Positions 8,134-17,053 of a stretch of 55,668 nt of DNA are shown here, piece after piece. Position 1 is the first letter of the stretch. Each line of letters starts with the position of its first letter. The DNA is from Nitrospira sp. (GTDB lineage: Bacteria; Nitrospirota; Nitrospiria; Nitrospirales; Nitrospiraceae), in contig JAJFBJ010000012.1 in NCBI GenBank assembly GCA_020697375.1, forward strand, positions 1 through 55,668. Direction: 5' to 3'. Both the position numbers and the translations under genes were made by a program. The notes under the pieces were generated by a model. The model had not been told where the DNA came from. It worked only from the letters and a program-made list of their open reading frames with translations, and did no database searches.

Positions 8134-9195
8134 ATGGAGCGCATAGAAACGCATCGACGGCGCAGGTCGAGCAGAGCCGATCATGTACCGGACTGGCTAG
8201 GATGGCCTGACGATCAACTTCTGGACCTTCGCATGTGCGACCTGCACTTGGAATTGGAGGGTAGTTTTTATTCTCAGCCGATTGCTCAACTCTCACGCGA
8301 ATTAGGCGAGCGAGGGCTGGCATTCCGGCCGCATGTCTGGCTCTCGGACGAATGGTTTACACCGGACGGTGTGCCTGGTATTGCCGTCCCTTTCTACCTC
8401 GCGCACCCGCGTCTGGCCAAACTCGAAGCAAGCCAAATGTTGGAGGTGGAGGGCGGCACCAGAGACTGGTGTATGCGGATCCTGCGGCATGAAGCCGGTC
8501 ATGCTATTGAAAATGCCTATCTTTTACGCCGCCGCCGCCGCCGGCAGAAACTATTCGGACGATCTTCCCAGCCCTATCCTGCCTATTACACCCCGCGGCC
8601 TTATAGTCGCAGTTTCGTGCGCCACCTCGACGTCTGGTACGCCCAGAGCCATCCGGATGAGGATTTTGCGGAAACGTTCGCCGTCTGGCTGGATCCCCGG
8701 TCGGCCTGGCGCGAGCGCTATCGGGGGTGGCCGGTGATGAGAAAATTGGATTTTATGGAACGGCTTATGGGTGAATTGGCCGGGGTGGCGCCGATAGTTG
8801 CCGGACGGCAGCAGGTAGACCCCCTGTCGCGTATCTACAAGACTCTCCGCGACCATTACGACGAGAAGCGGAAGCATTATGGGATCGGCCATACGTCTTC
8901 GTACGATAGCGCATTGAAGAAGTTATTTTCGGATGCTCCGGCCTATGCCGGCAATCCGAGCGCCGCCGGGTTTCTTCACCGGACGAGGAAGGAAATTCGC
9001 CGACTGGTAGCCGGATGGACGGGCGAGTATCAGTACAGCATCGATCAAGTTCTCGAAGGCATGATCGAGCGGTGTCATGCATTGAAATTGCGCCTGACCC
9101 TGCACAAAGACCAGGCAAAGCTGGATTTTGCGATTCTCCTGACCGTACAGACCATGAACCATCTTCACAGCGGCCGGCACAAGGTGGCTTTATGA
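8134..9195 (+). CDS. Putative zinc metallopeptidase coupled to an ATP-grasp ligase
   Basis: The 353-residue protein has a gluzincin-like zinc site: HEAGH at 119-123 gives two histidine ligands and the catalytic Glu, and E180 in DEDFAETFAVW is the likely third ligand. The pattern fits the 'putative zinc-binding metallopeptidase' family, whose substrates are unknown. There is no signal peptide or membrane helix, so it should be cytosolic. A run of six arginines (132-137) follows the zinc motif, which is unusual. Its stop codon overlaps the start of the ATP-grasp gene in an ATGA, a sign of translational coupling. The start at 8134 has only a weak ribosome site. Confidence 0.8.
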   Translation: MERIETHRRRRSSRADHVPDWLGWPDDQLLDLRMCDLHLELEGSFYSQPIAQLSRELGERGLAFRPHVWLSDEWFTPDGVPGIAVPFYLAHPRLAKLEASQMLEVEGGTRDWCMRILRHEAGHAIENAYLLRRRRRRQKLFGRSSQPYPAYYTPRPYSRSFVRHLDVWYAQSHPDEDFAETFAVWLDPRSAWRERYRGWPVMRKLDFMERLMGELAGVAPIVAGRQQVDPLSRIYKTLRDHYDEKRKHYGIGHTSSYDSALKKLFSDAPAYAGNPSAAGFLHRTRKEIRRLVAGWTGEYQYSIDQVLEGMIERCHALKLRLTLHKDQAKLDFAILLTVQTMNHLHSGRHKVAL

Positions 9196-10214
9196 GGCGG
9201 TTGCGTATTCTCGTGCTGATGCACAAAGATCTCGTTCCACCCGAGGAACCGAGCGGACAAGATATCCGCGAGGCGGCGTGGAAGACTGAATATGACGTGC
9301 TGTCCACCCTGCGAAAACTGGGGCATGATGTGCGGGCGTTGGGCGTCAAGAGCGATCTGGAAGTGATTCGCGCTGCAGTGGGCGAATGGAACCCGCACAT
9401 CGCGTTCAATCTGCTGGAAGAGTTCGATGGTGTGGCGGTCTATGACCAGAATGTCGTGTCCTATCTCGAATTGATGCGCGTGCCCTATACCGGATGCAAT
9501 CCTCGGGGCCTCATGCTGGCGCGCGACAAGGCGCTGGCCAAACAGGTCATGTCCTACCATCGCATTCCCTATCCGGAATTTATGGTCGTGCCGCTCCATC
9601 GCATGGTCCGCCGGCCGAAAAGCTTGGCGTTTCCCTTGATCGTGAAGTCGGTGAGCGACGAGGCTTCGCTCGGGATCTCACAAGCTTCCATCGTTGAGGA
9701 TGACGACAAATTGCGGGAACGGGTGGCCTTTATTCATGAGAACCTAGGAAGCGGAGCCTTGGTCGAACGGTACATCGAGGGCCGGGAGCTCTATGTGGGC
9801 GTCATGGGCAATGCTCACCTGCACGTATTTCCGGTCTGGGAACTGGTGATGGACAAGATGCCGGACGACGCAAAGCGCATCGCGACGGAAAGGGTGAAAT
9901 GGAGCCATAAATACCAGAGCAAGTACGGCATCCGTTCCTGCGAGGCGAGGAATCTGCCGGACGGGGTCGTCGACAGCATTCAGCACCTGGCTAAGCGCGT
10001 CTACCGCGCCCTGGGGCTCAGTGGTTATGCCCGGATCGATATGCGAATGGATAAGGATGGACATGTCTATGTGCTCGAAGCCAATCCGAATCCTCAGATC
10101 GCCAGCGGCGAAGATTTCGCCGACTCCGCCGAAAAAGCGGATTTCGCCTATAAAGACCTGCTGCAGGAACTGCTGCAGGTGGGTTTGCGTTGGCGTCCCG
10201 CCCAAGCCGCCTGA
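9192..10214 (+). CDS. ATP-grasp ligase of the D-Ala-D-Ala ligase-like family
   Basis: ATP-grasp ligases join a carboxylate to an amine through an acyl phosphate. The 340-residue product starts at the ATG overlapping the upstream stop; the longer open frame back to 9015 lies inside the metallopeptidase gene. The ATP-grasp core is seen in FPLIVKSVSDEASLGIS (a lysine and glycine-rich loop), LVERYIEGRELYVGVMG, and the metal-binding end RIDMRMDKDGHVYVLEANPNPQ. It resembles Ddl but lacks the ddl/mur gene context and is paired with a peptidase, so a dedicated peptide or amino-acid ligation is more likely than cell-wall dipeptide synthesis. The true substrate cannot be read from the sequence. Confidence 0.85.
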   Translation: MRRLRILVLMHKDLVPPEEPSGQDIREAAWKTEYDVLSTLRKLGHDVRALGVKSDLEVIRAAVGEWNPHIAFNLLEEFDGVAVYDQNVVSYLELMRVPYTGCNPRGLMLARDKALAKQVMSYHRIPYPEFMVVPLHRMVRRPKSLAFPLIVKSVSDEASLGISQASIVEDDDKLRERVAFIHENLGSGALVERYIEGRELYVGVMGNAHLHVFPVWELVMDKMPDDAKRIATERVKWSHKYQSKYGIRSCEARNLPDGVVDSIQHLAKRVYRALGLSGYARIDMRMDKDGHVYVLEANPNPQIASGEDFADSAEKADFAYKDLLQELLQVGLRWRPAQAA

Positions 10215-10498
10215 TGGAGGCTGACAAGGGGCGTGCTGCTGTACCCTCTCTGCTTCACATCCTCGGCGTACCGCGTGACACATATGCTTCGGACCTTCAC
10301 TTGCTGTGCTTTGCCGCAGACCGTTGTTCGAACATTTTCCAGACGATACCCGGGAGCCGTTTGATCATCCAACACAGGTAAATGGCCAAACCGACTTAGG
10401 CCCCTCGCTCGCTCCTCTTGAGACCGCACAGACTGCCGCTTCGTTGTTGTCAATTTCCCTGCGCCTCCAGTATGCTTTGATTCCCACGGAGGAGACGT

Positions 10499-10993
10499 AT
10501 GACGAAAGAACCTATGACCCCGGCCGAGGCCGCAGAGGCGTTGCACAAGTTGATCCCCCGCCGAATTTCCGCCGAGATGCTGAGCGACTACGGCATTGAT
10601 GCAACTGAAGAGCAAGCGGGCGATATGACTCGCGAAGTGCTGTCCTTCGCGCTGTACTGGGTCTCGGCGGCGATCAATGCCCATATTCCCCAAAAGTACC
10701 GCGACGTGCTGTTTCACCGGGTTCTGGAATTGATTCAGGTGGATTGGGCCACCGAGTTCAAACTTCAGTCGCTGAAGTGGGAGGACTATCTGGTCGAATT
10801 AGAGGAACGTCGGGCGCTCTATAAGCCGGTGGGGGATCTCGAAGGAGGCGCCATGGCGGCGTCCGAGGCCATTTCCGATCTGCTGGAAGAACAGGACCTT
10901 ATCCTGCCGGAGGACCGGCCGAAGCTATTGGTGTTGCTTCCGGATCTGGTGCCCCTGGATCAATATCAAACCCTGTTGGCGGAATGTATATAA
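10499..10993 (+). CDS. Conserved-looking hypothetical protein (164 aa)
   Basis: I recognise no family. The ATG at 10499 follows CGGAGGAG at ideal spacing, so the gene is well supported. The 164-residue product is mostly helical and acidic, without signal peptide or membrane segment, and ends with LLPDLVPLDQYQTLLAECI. The 284 bases before it (10215-10498) hold no gene or clear signal that I can see. It converges on gpmA with 19 bases between stop codons. Confidence 0.7.
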   Translation: MTKEPMTPAEAAEALHKLIPRRISAEMLSDYGIDATEEQAGDMTREVLSFALYWVSAAINAHIPQKYRDVLFHRVLELIQVDWATEFKLQSLKWEDYLVELEERRALYKPVGDLEGGAMAASEAISDLLEEQDLILPEDRPKLLVLLPDLVPLDQYQTLLAECI

Positions 10994-11012
10994 CTGTCAC
11001 GTTGTTGGTTGA

Positions 11013-11618
11013 TCAAAGATATCGGTGCGACAGGGCCGTTCCATTCTGGTCTAATTCGTACAGCAGGGGCGCCCCGGTAGGAATGTTGAGCTCCAACACC
11101 TGTTGCCTGCTCAACCGGTCCAGTTGCATCACCAGGGCGCGCAGGCTGTTCCCATGGGCGGCGATCAGAATGGTTTCCCCCTTGAGCACATAGGGTTTGA
11201 TGCGGCTCTCGTAATAGGGAAGCACTCGTTCGGCCGTATCTTTCAAGCTTTCCCCTCCCGGCGGCCTCACGTCATAACTCCGCCGCCAGATCTTCACCTG
11301 CTCGTCCCCATACTGTTTAGCGGTCTCGGCCTTGTTTAGGCCTTGCAGCTCTCCATACATGCGTTCGTTCAGCGCCTTGTCTTTCTCAATCGGAATGGTC
11401 GTCTGCCCGAGTTCTTCCAGGATGATGCGAAGGGTTTCGTTGGCGCGGGCCAGGACGGACGAAAAGGCGCGATTGAAAGTGAATCCCGCTAGTTTTTTCC
11501 CGGCGGCCGTCGCTTCGTCGATTCCTTTCGGAGAGAGCGGCACATCCACCCAGCCGGTGAAACGGTTCTCCAAGTTCCACTGCGATTCGCCGTGACGAAT
11601 GAGTACCAGTTTGCTCAT
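11013..11618 (-). CDS. gpmA: 2,3-bisphosphoglycerate-dependent phosphoglycerate mutase
   Basis: GpmA interconverts 3- and 2-phosphoglycerate in glycolysis and gluconeogenesis. The RHGESQWN motif near residue 8 carries the phosphorylated histidine. [30 protein letters not shown] and [12 protein letters not shown] complete the active site of the true mutases rather than general phosphatases. The ATG at 11618 has a GAGG upstream; the open frame to 11690 adds unlikely residues. At 201 residues it is the short form seen in alphaproteobacteria. It is not in an operon with other glycolytic genes. Confidence 0.93.
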   Translation of the reverse strand: MSKLVLIRHGESQWNLENRFTGWVDVPLSPKGIDEATAAGKKLAGFTFNRAFSSVLARANETLRIILEELGQTTIPIEKDKALNERMYGELQGLNKAETAKQYGDEQVKIWRRSYDVRPPGGESLKDTAERVLPYYESRIKPYVLKGETILIAAHGNSLRALVMQLDRLSRQQVLELNIPTGAPLLYELDQNGTALSHRYL

Positions 11619-11798
11619 CGGGCCTCGTTCCTGGTTAGTTGGGTCGAACTGTCCGGAACAGGTTATGCGATTTCTCCTCAGTCCTGTCAAGGTCTCTGAA
11701 TCCCGGCGGGAATCTGCTCGTTCCGGCGGGGCCAGGTTGCAATCACTTCAGGCAGCCAGTACCATGCCGCGGATTTCTCTTCATGGGTGGGCGCATCG

Positions 11799-12641
11799 AT
11801 GACTGATGTTCCGCTTTCAGAATGGTCTCCTCTGCAAGAGTGGTGGCAGGCGATGGGTAGACGCCTGCAGGTCGAAGACCGGGTCGAAGCTTTTTTCAGA
11901 CGGGCGCTTGGGGTCAGCCAGGCATTAGTGAAAGTGGCCCAGGCCGGAGCTCAAGTCGAGTACGTCCTTTTTGTGCTCGTGCGCTATTGGATTCCGGTCG
12001 TCCTGCCGCCGCCCGGTCGGGAACGGCTCTCCAAAAGTGATCCGGACTATTGGCTCGAATCCGAGGAGATTCTGAAGGCGGCGGCGGCGCGCTTGAGGGA
12101 GCTCAAACCACTGATCGAACTCTTGACGGTTGCCAATCCCTTGAATGCGGAGGCGTCCGGTCAGGCCTCGGCCTTGCCTCCGGTCGTCGAAGTAGAATTA
12201 TCGAATGTGCTGCAGGGGATTGCCGAATCGGCCGGAAACTATGGAGGTCCTGATTATACTTCGGTCATAAAGACCTTCGATCCGGTCCCGCTACGCCAGA
12301 CGCAACCCTTCAAACATAATAAAAAGAATAGCGCCGAACTCTGGGTGGTGTTCCTGCTCCGGGAGCATTTCCGGAGTCTAGGATTAGGCAAGGACCGATA
12401 CTGGCCGCTCGTGGCCGGGCTTTGTGCAGCTGCCGGGATCACCAATCCCAATGGGCAACCCTATGGTCCCGACGAACTCAAATCCTGGTGGCAAAAGAAT
12501 TGGCCGCGTACCTATACCCAACTTGAACAAACTCAGGCGGCGCCGGACCTCAGTGGCGCCGCTTACCAGCGGGACTTTGAATGGTTCGTAAGCTGGATCA
12601 AATGGCAGCGGCAGCGGAGTGATGCGCATGGTCACGGCTGA
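11799..12641 (+). CDS. Hypothetical soluble protein (280 aa)
   Basis: No family is recognised. The product is about 280 residues from the ATG at 11799; a GTG at 11787 would add four. It has no signal peptide or convincing membrane helix and contains several Trp-rich patches (PLQEWWQAMGRR, LKSWWQKNWPRTYTQ, FEWFVSWIKWQRQR). The C-terminal half, with ELWVVFLLREHFRSLGLGKDRYWPLVAGL, looks like a helical domain. It is convergent with the DUF2628 gene. The coding call is good because the frame is long and the residue mix is normal. Confidence 0.7.
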   Translation: MTDVPLSEWSPLQEWWQAMGRRLQVEDRVEAFFRRALGVSQALVKVAQAGAQVEYVLFVLVRYWIPVVLPPPGRERLSKSDPDYWLESEEILKAAAARLRELKPLIELLTVANPLNAEASGQASALPPVVEVELSNVLQGIAESAGNYGGPDYTSVIKTFDPVPLRQTQPFKHNKKNSAELWVVFLLREHFRSLGLGKDRYWPLVAGLCAAAGITNPNGQPYGPDELKSWWQKNWPRTYTQLEQTQAAPDLSGAAYQRDFEWFVSWIKWQRQRSDAHGHG

Positions 12642-12716
12642 AGGCCCTAATCGAGACCGGAACCACAGTCGATTATTGGCGCTGCGCTATTTGACGAAGC
12701 CGATGTCGTACCATCC

Positions 12717-13367
12717 CTACACGCTCGTGAGACTTGCCGGGCGGGGTTTGGAGTCCGGTCCCTTCGGTCCATCCGGCGCGCCCTCTTTGAACATGGCGAC
12801 CACCAGACCGATCTTCAAGACGAGCAGACCGACGCCGACCCATACGACATAAGGTTGCACGCCTCCCAATTCACCCAGAAGCTGTTGCCTGGTCTCGCCG
12901 CCCGTCGGTCGTTCGCCTTTGATTTTGCTGAGTTGTTCTTTCGCATGCCAGAAGTAAATGTAGTTGGCGCTCGCGGCCGCCATGATCCGCCAGACGATGT
13001 CGGCAGAGAGGTCTTGGGTGATATAGAAGGCAATGGCGGGACCGATGGCATAGATCAACGCATACACATACATCTTCCGGTAGAGAAACCAGAGAAACGG
13101 CTCGAAGATGAAGGCCGGCCAATGCCATGTCAGGGCGAACCGCGGCCCCGATGGACCGGAGAATTTCTTGAACGTCTCCATGTATCGATCGGCATTCGGA
13201 CCGATGAAGGCCTTCAACAGCTGGGCATCCGTTTGCGGGTTTTCGGCCGGTGATGATTCCGATTCCGCCGCCGGCTCCCGGCTTTCGACGGCAAAGGTGC
13301 CGCCGCATTGATGACAGAAGCGGGCGTCGTCCTGGTTTTGTTGCCGACATTGCGAGCAGGATTTCAT
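12717..13367 (-). CDS. DUF2628 membrane protein with N-terminal zinc ribbon
   Basis: Residues 4-22 form a four-cysteine zinc ribbon (CSQC and CHQC). After an acidic linker comes a DUF2628 domain, recognised by FALTWHWPAFIFEPFLWFLYR, followed by two or three further hydrophobic segments (YALIYAIGPAIAFYI, VVWVGVGLLVLKIGLVVAMF). The protein has 216 residues. The zinc ribbon would face the cytosol and the rest would sit in the inner membrane. The function of DUF2628 proteins is not known. The gene stands divergent from argD, with 170 bases between the starts. Confidence 0.8.
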   Translation of the reverse strand: MKSCSQCRQQNQDDARFCHQCGGTFAVESREPAAESESSPAENPQTDAQLLKAFIGPNADRYMETFKKFSGPSGPRFALTWHWPAFIFEPFLWFLYRKMYVYALIYAIGPAIAFYITQDLSADIVWRIMAAASANYIYFWHAKEQLSKIKGERPTGGETRQQLLGELGGVQPYVVWVGVGLLVLKIGLVVAMFKEGAPDGPKGPDSKPRPASLTSV

Positions 13368-13537
13368 ATCGTCACCTTATCCCATCCGCCGTCCGTTCTC
13401 GTCAAGGGACGATCCAGGGAAAGACCTGTACATGACTCGGACAACCGCCGCGCTAGGCGTCCCTGACCGGCCAAACTCGGTTGCTTTCGCGTTTTTCCTA
13501 TGGTAGCTTCGCCGACTCATGCGGGGAGAGTTGTATC

Positions 13538-14743
13538 ATGCCGACGGGTGAGCTTCGTCGAAACGCCGAACAGTATCTGATGAACACCTACCAACGCCAG
13601 CCGATTTCAATCGTGCGGGGGCGGGGCACGAAAGTCTACGACTTGGAGGGACGGGAGTATATCGATTTTGTGGCCGGCATTGCGGTGAATCTCCTCGGTC
13701 ATGGACATCCCGACTTGGTATCGGCAATTCAGAAGCAGGTGCAGCAACTGATCCACACTTCGAATCTTTATTATACCGAGCCGCAGGCCCGCTTGGCCCA
13801 GACCTTGGTCGAGCATTCGTTCGCGCAGAAAGTCTTTTTTTGCAACAGCGGCGCGGAAGCGAACGAAGCGGCGATCAAGCTGGCTCGAAAGTATTCGTAC
13901 GACAAGTACGGGGCGGACCGCCATGAGATCATCACGATGAAGAATTCCTTCCACGGCCGCACCATGGCCACGCTGACGGCGACCGGTCAGGAAAAGGTCC
14001 AGAAGGGGTTCGCGCCGCTGATGCCGGGATTTTCCTATGTCACGTTCAACGACCTGTCGGAAGTCGAGCAGGCTATGACCGAAAAAACCGCCGCCGTCAT
14101 GTTGGAGCCTATCCAGGCCGAGGGTGGGGTCCATGTCGCGGATCGAGGATATCTGCAGGCGCTTCGGGAATTGTGCCGTGAACGTGATGTGCTGTTGATT
14201 TTTGACGAAGTTCAGACCGGCATGGGCCGGACCGGCACTCTCTTCTGTTACGAGCAATTCGGCATGCAGCCGGATATCATGACCCTGGCAAAGGGACTCG
14301 GCGGCGGTGTGCCGATCGGTGCCTGTCTCTCGACGGAAGCCGTGGCGCATGCCTTCACGCCCGGATCGCACGCCTCAACGTTTGGCGGTAATCCCTTGGC
14401 CTGCGCTGCCGGTCTGGCGGTGCTGCGCATCCTGCTGGACGGCAAAGTGTTGGAGCAGGGACGACGAATGGGAGAGAGTTTAGCGAAGGGATTGGCTGCC
14501 TGCAAAGAACGGCATCGCATGGTAAAAAGCGTGCGCGGCCTGGGCCTCTTGCAGGCCATTGAACTGGACATCGACGGGCAGGCTATCGTTGCCGATTGTC
14601 TGGCTCGCCGGCTGTTGATCAACTGCACCGGCGATCGGGTTCTCCGGTTCATCCCTCCGCTGATTATTACGCAGCCAGAGATCGACCGCTTGCTGGATGC
14701 GCTCTCACAGATTTTCAGTCAACGAACCACCTCAATCCATTAA
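13538..14743 (+). CDS. argD: Acetylornithine aminotransferase
   Basis: ArgD transfers an amino group to N-acetylglutamate semialdehyde with PLP, making N-acetylornithine. The same enzyme often serves lysine synthesis as succinyl-DAP aminotransferase, but DapL is present here and makes that role unnecessary. From the ATG at 13538 (GGGGAGAG upstream) the product has 401 residues. The PLP lysine is K252 in TLAKGLGGGVPIGA, and FCNSGAEANEAAIKLAR and FDEVQTGMGRTG are intact. It is the first gene of the arg-lys run; argF follows after 17 bases. Confidence 0.95.
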   Translation: MPTGELRRNAEQYLMNTYQRQPISIVRGRGTKVYDLEGREYIDFVAGIAVNLLGHGHPDLVSAIQKQVQQLIHTSNLYYTEPQARLAQTLVEHSFAQKVFFCNSGAEANEAAIKLARKYSYDKYGADRHEIITMKNSFHGRTMATLTATGQEKVQKGFAPLMPGFSYVTFNDLSEVEQAMTEKTAAVMLEPIQAEGGVHVADRGYLQALRELCRERDVLLIFDEVQTGMGRTGTLFCYEQFGMQPDIMTLAKGLGGGVPIGACLSTEAVAHAFTPGSHASTFGGNPLACAAGLAVLRILLDGKVLEQGRRMGESLAKGLAACKERHRMVKSVRGLGLLQAIELDIDGQAIVADCLARRLLINCTGDRVLRFIPPLIITQPEIDRLLDALSQIFSQRTTSIH

Positions 14744-14760
14744 CGTTTTTAGAGGCGCAT

Positions 14761-15759
14761 ATGTCGCGGCGTCCTCGTCGGTCAACATCCCGGCCTGGTC
14801 TCGGAAAGGATTTTCTCGATCTGCTCTCGATTTCCAGACCGGAGATCACGCTGCTGCTGCGTCTGGCCGCACAGCTCAAGATCAAACAGCGGCGGGGTAT
14901 TCCCCATCCTCTTCTCCAAGGCCGCATGCTGGGTTTGCTTTTCCAAAAACCCTCGACTCGCACGCGGGTATCGTTCGAGGCAGGAATGAATCAGCTTGGC
15001 GGGCAAGCGATGGTGCTGCCGATGGGTGACATTCAACTGTCTCGCGGGGAGAGCGTGGCCGACACAGCCCGTGTCTTGTCACGGTATCTGGACGCCATCG
15101 TGGTGCGCACGTTCGACCATGCCATTGTAGAGGAATGGGCCCGCGAGGCTACCATTCCCGTCATCAACGGTCTCACGGACTTGAATCACCCTTGTCAGGC
15201 CTTGTCCGATTTGTTGACCATTCAGGAGAAAAAGCATCGGCTGAAGGGCCTTAAGGTAGCCTATGTCGGCGATGGCAACAATGTGACGAATTCCCTGATC
15301 GAAGCAGCGGCCAAAATGGGGATGACGATCGCCGTGGGCTGTCCCGCCGGGTATCTCCCGGACCAGCACATCGTGGATTTGGCCCGCGTGGAAGCACAGC
15401 GAACCGGGGCCGTGATCGAAATCGGGGCAGATCCGCTCGTCGCGGTCAAGGATGCCGACGTGTTATACACCGACGTCTGGATCAGCATGGGACGCGAGCG
15501 GGAGCAGGCCCGGAGATTGAAGACTCTGGCTCCATATCAGCTCAACGAACGATTGCTGAAACGCGCGAAGCCGGATGCCCTGGTGATGCATTGTTTGCCC
15601 GCCCATCGGGGCGAAGAGATCAGCGCCGAAGTCTTGGATGGCCCTCAATCGGTGGTGCTCGACCAGGCCGAAAATCGACTGCATATGCAGAAGGCCATCT
15701 TGGTGAGGTTGCTGGCGTGTGAAAAACGTGAGATGGCAAAAGTAATACGTAAAAAATGA
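14761..15759 (+). CDS. argF: Ornithine carbamoyltransferase
   Basis: ArgF condenses ornithine and carbamoyl phosphate to citrulline. The carbamoyl-phosphate site STRTRVSFE, the HPCQALSDLLT element and the ornithine-binding HCLPAHRGEEI motif are all present. The ATG at 14761 lies 17 bases after argD; the frame is open into argD, so the longer start at 14596 is not real. An arginine-rich N-terminal extension of about 15 residues precedes the normal family start. The 332-residue length fits the anabolic enzyme. Confidence 0.95.
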   Translation: MSRRPRRSTSRPGLGKDFLDLLSISRPEITLLLRLAAQLKIKQRRGIPHPLLQGRMLGLLFQKPSTRTRVSFEAGMNQLGGQAMVLPMGDIQLSRGESVADTARVLSRYLDAIVVRTFDHAIVEEWAREATIPVINGLTDLNHPCQALSDLLTIQEKKHRLKGLKVAYVGDGNNVTNSLIEAAAKMGMTIAVGCPAGYLPDQHIVDLARVEAQRTGAVIEIGADPLVAVKDADVLYTDVWISMGREREQARRLKTLAPYQLNERLLKRAKPDALVMHCLPAHRGEEISAEVLDGPQSVVLDQAENRLHMQKAILVRLLACEKREMAKVIRKK

Positions 15760-15835
15760 TGCGCAAAAGGGTGTCATCCGGAAAGCTCGACCATTGTATC
15801 TGTTCCTTTGAGTTTTTACTTTGCAGAGGAGCTGC

Positions 15836-17053
15836 ATGAGCCGGTCATCGTATAAGAAAGTGGTGTTGGCCTATTCGGGAGGGTTGGATACCTCGGTCAT
15901 TTTAAAGTGGCTGGAAGAGGTCTATGGCTGTACGGTCGTCGCCTTCTGCGCCGACTTGGGGCAGGGAGAAGATTTGAAAGCCATCAAAGCCAAGGCCCAG
16001 GCGCTGGGGGTGAAAAAGGTCTACATGGAGGATCTGCGTGAGACCTTCGTCAAGGACCATGTATTCCCCATGCTGCGCGGGAACGCCGTCTATGAAGGCA
16101 GTTACTTGCTGGGCACGTCGATTGCCCGGCCGTTGATCGCCCGGCGGCAAATAGAGATCGCTGCCAAGGAAGGCGCCGAAGCGGTTTGTCATGGGGCGAC
16201 CGGCAAGGGCAACGACCAAGTCCGGTTCGAGTTGACTTACATGGCGCTCCATCCTCAAATCAAAATCATTGCGCCATGGCGGGAATGGACGATGCGATCC
16301 CGTCGTGAATTGATCGAGTATGCGGAGCGGCACGGCATCCCGGTGACCGCCACCAAGGCGAAGCCTTACAGTATGGATATGAATCTGTTTCACACGAGCT
16401 ATGAGGGCGGCATATTGGAAGATCCGTGGGAGGCTCCACCGGAAGAAATTTTCGTGATGTCGGTGTCACCGGAGCGGGCGCCCGGCAAGGCGCACGAGGT
16501 TGAAATCGATTATGTGGCGGGAAATCCTGTGTCGGTGGACGGCAAGAAGATGAGTCCGGCGTCGCTGTTGGCCCATCTCAATAAGGTGGGTGGTGAACAT
16601 GGCGTCGGCCGCGTCGATCTCGTGGAAAATCGCTATGTCGGCATGAAATCACGGGGAGTGTACGAAACGCCGGGAGGCACGATTCTCCATGCGGCCCATC
16701 GAGGATTGGAATCGCTGACGATGGATCGCGAGGTCATGCACCTGCGGGATAGTCTCATCCCTCGTTATGCCGAGCTGATTTATTACGGCTATTGGTATGC
16801 GCCTGAGCGGGAAATGCTTCAGACGGCCCTGGACGAAGCGCAGAGGGATGTCACAGGTACCGTCAGGGTGAAACTTTACAAAGGCACCTGCGCGGTGGTG
16901 GGCCGAAAATCTCCACGTTCGCTCTATCGGTTGGACATGGCCACCTTTGAGGAAGACGATGTCTATCGGCAAAAGGACGCAGAAGGGTTCATACGATTGA
17001 ATGCCCTCCGGCTGGCGATTCGCGCCCAGCGCAAGAAGAGATCGACCAAGTAA
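15836..17053 (+). CDS. argG: Argininosuccinate synthase
   Basis: ArgG joins citrulline and aspartate with ATP. The nucleotide motif [11 protein letters not shown] is at the N-terminus, and [13 protein letters not shown] and [15 protein letters not shown] are typical of the long bacterial form. GAGGAGCTGC leads into the ATG at 15836; the TTG at 15821 is unlikely. The 405-residue product is full length. The stop codon shares one base with the argH start (TAATG), so the two are coupled. The 76 bases after argF could hold an internal promoter, but I see none. Confidence 0.96.
   Translation: MSRSSYKKVVLAYSGGLDTSVILKWLEEVYGCTVVAFCADLGQGEDLKAIKAKAQALGVKKVYMEDLRETFVKDHVFPMLRGNAVYEGSYLLGTSIARPLIARRQIEIAAKEGAEAVCHGATGKGNDQVRFELTYMALHPQIKIIAPWREWTMRSRRELIEYAERHGIPVTATKAKPYSMDMNLFHTSYEGGILEDPWEAPPEEIFVMSVSPERAPGKAHEVEIDYVAGNPVSVDGKKMSPASLLAHLNKVGGEHGVGRVDLVENRYVGMKSRGVYETPGGTILHAAHRGLESLTMDREVMHLRDSLIPRYAELIYYGYWYAPEREMLQTALDEAQRDVTGTVRVKLYKGTCAVVGRKSPRSLYRLDMATFEEDDVYRQKDAEGFIRLNALRLAIRAQRKKRSTK

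Noticed and set aside
9015..9191. N-terminal extension of the ATP-grasp ORF
   Set aside because: Lies inside the metallopeptidase gene in another frame; the overlapping ATG at 9192 gives the normal family start.
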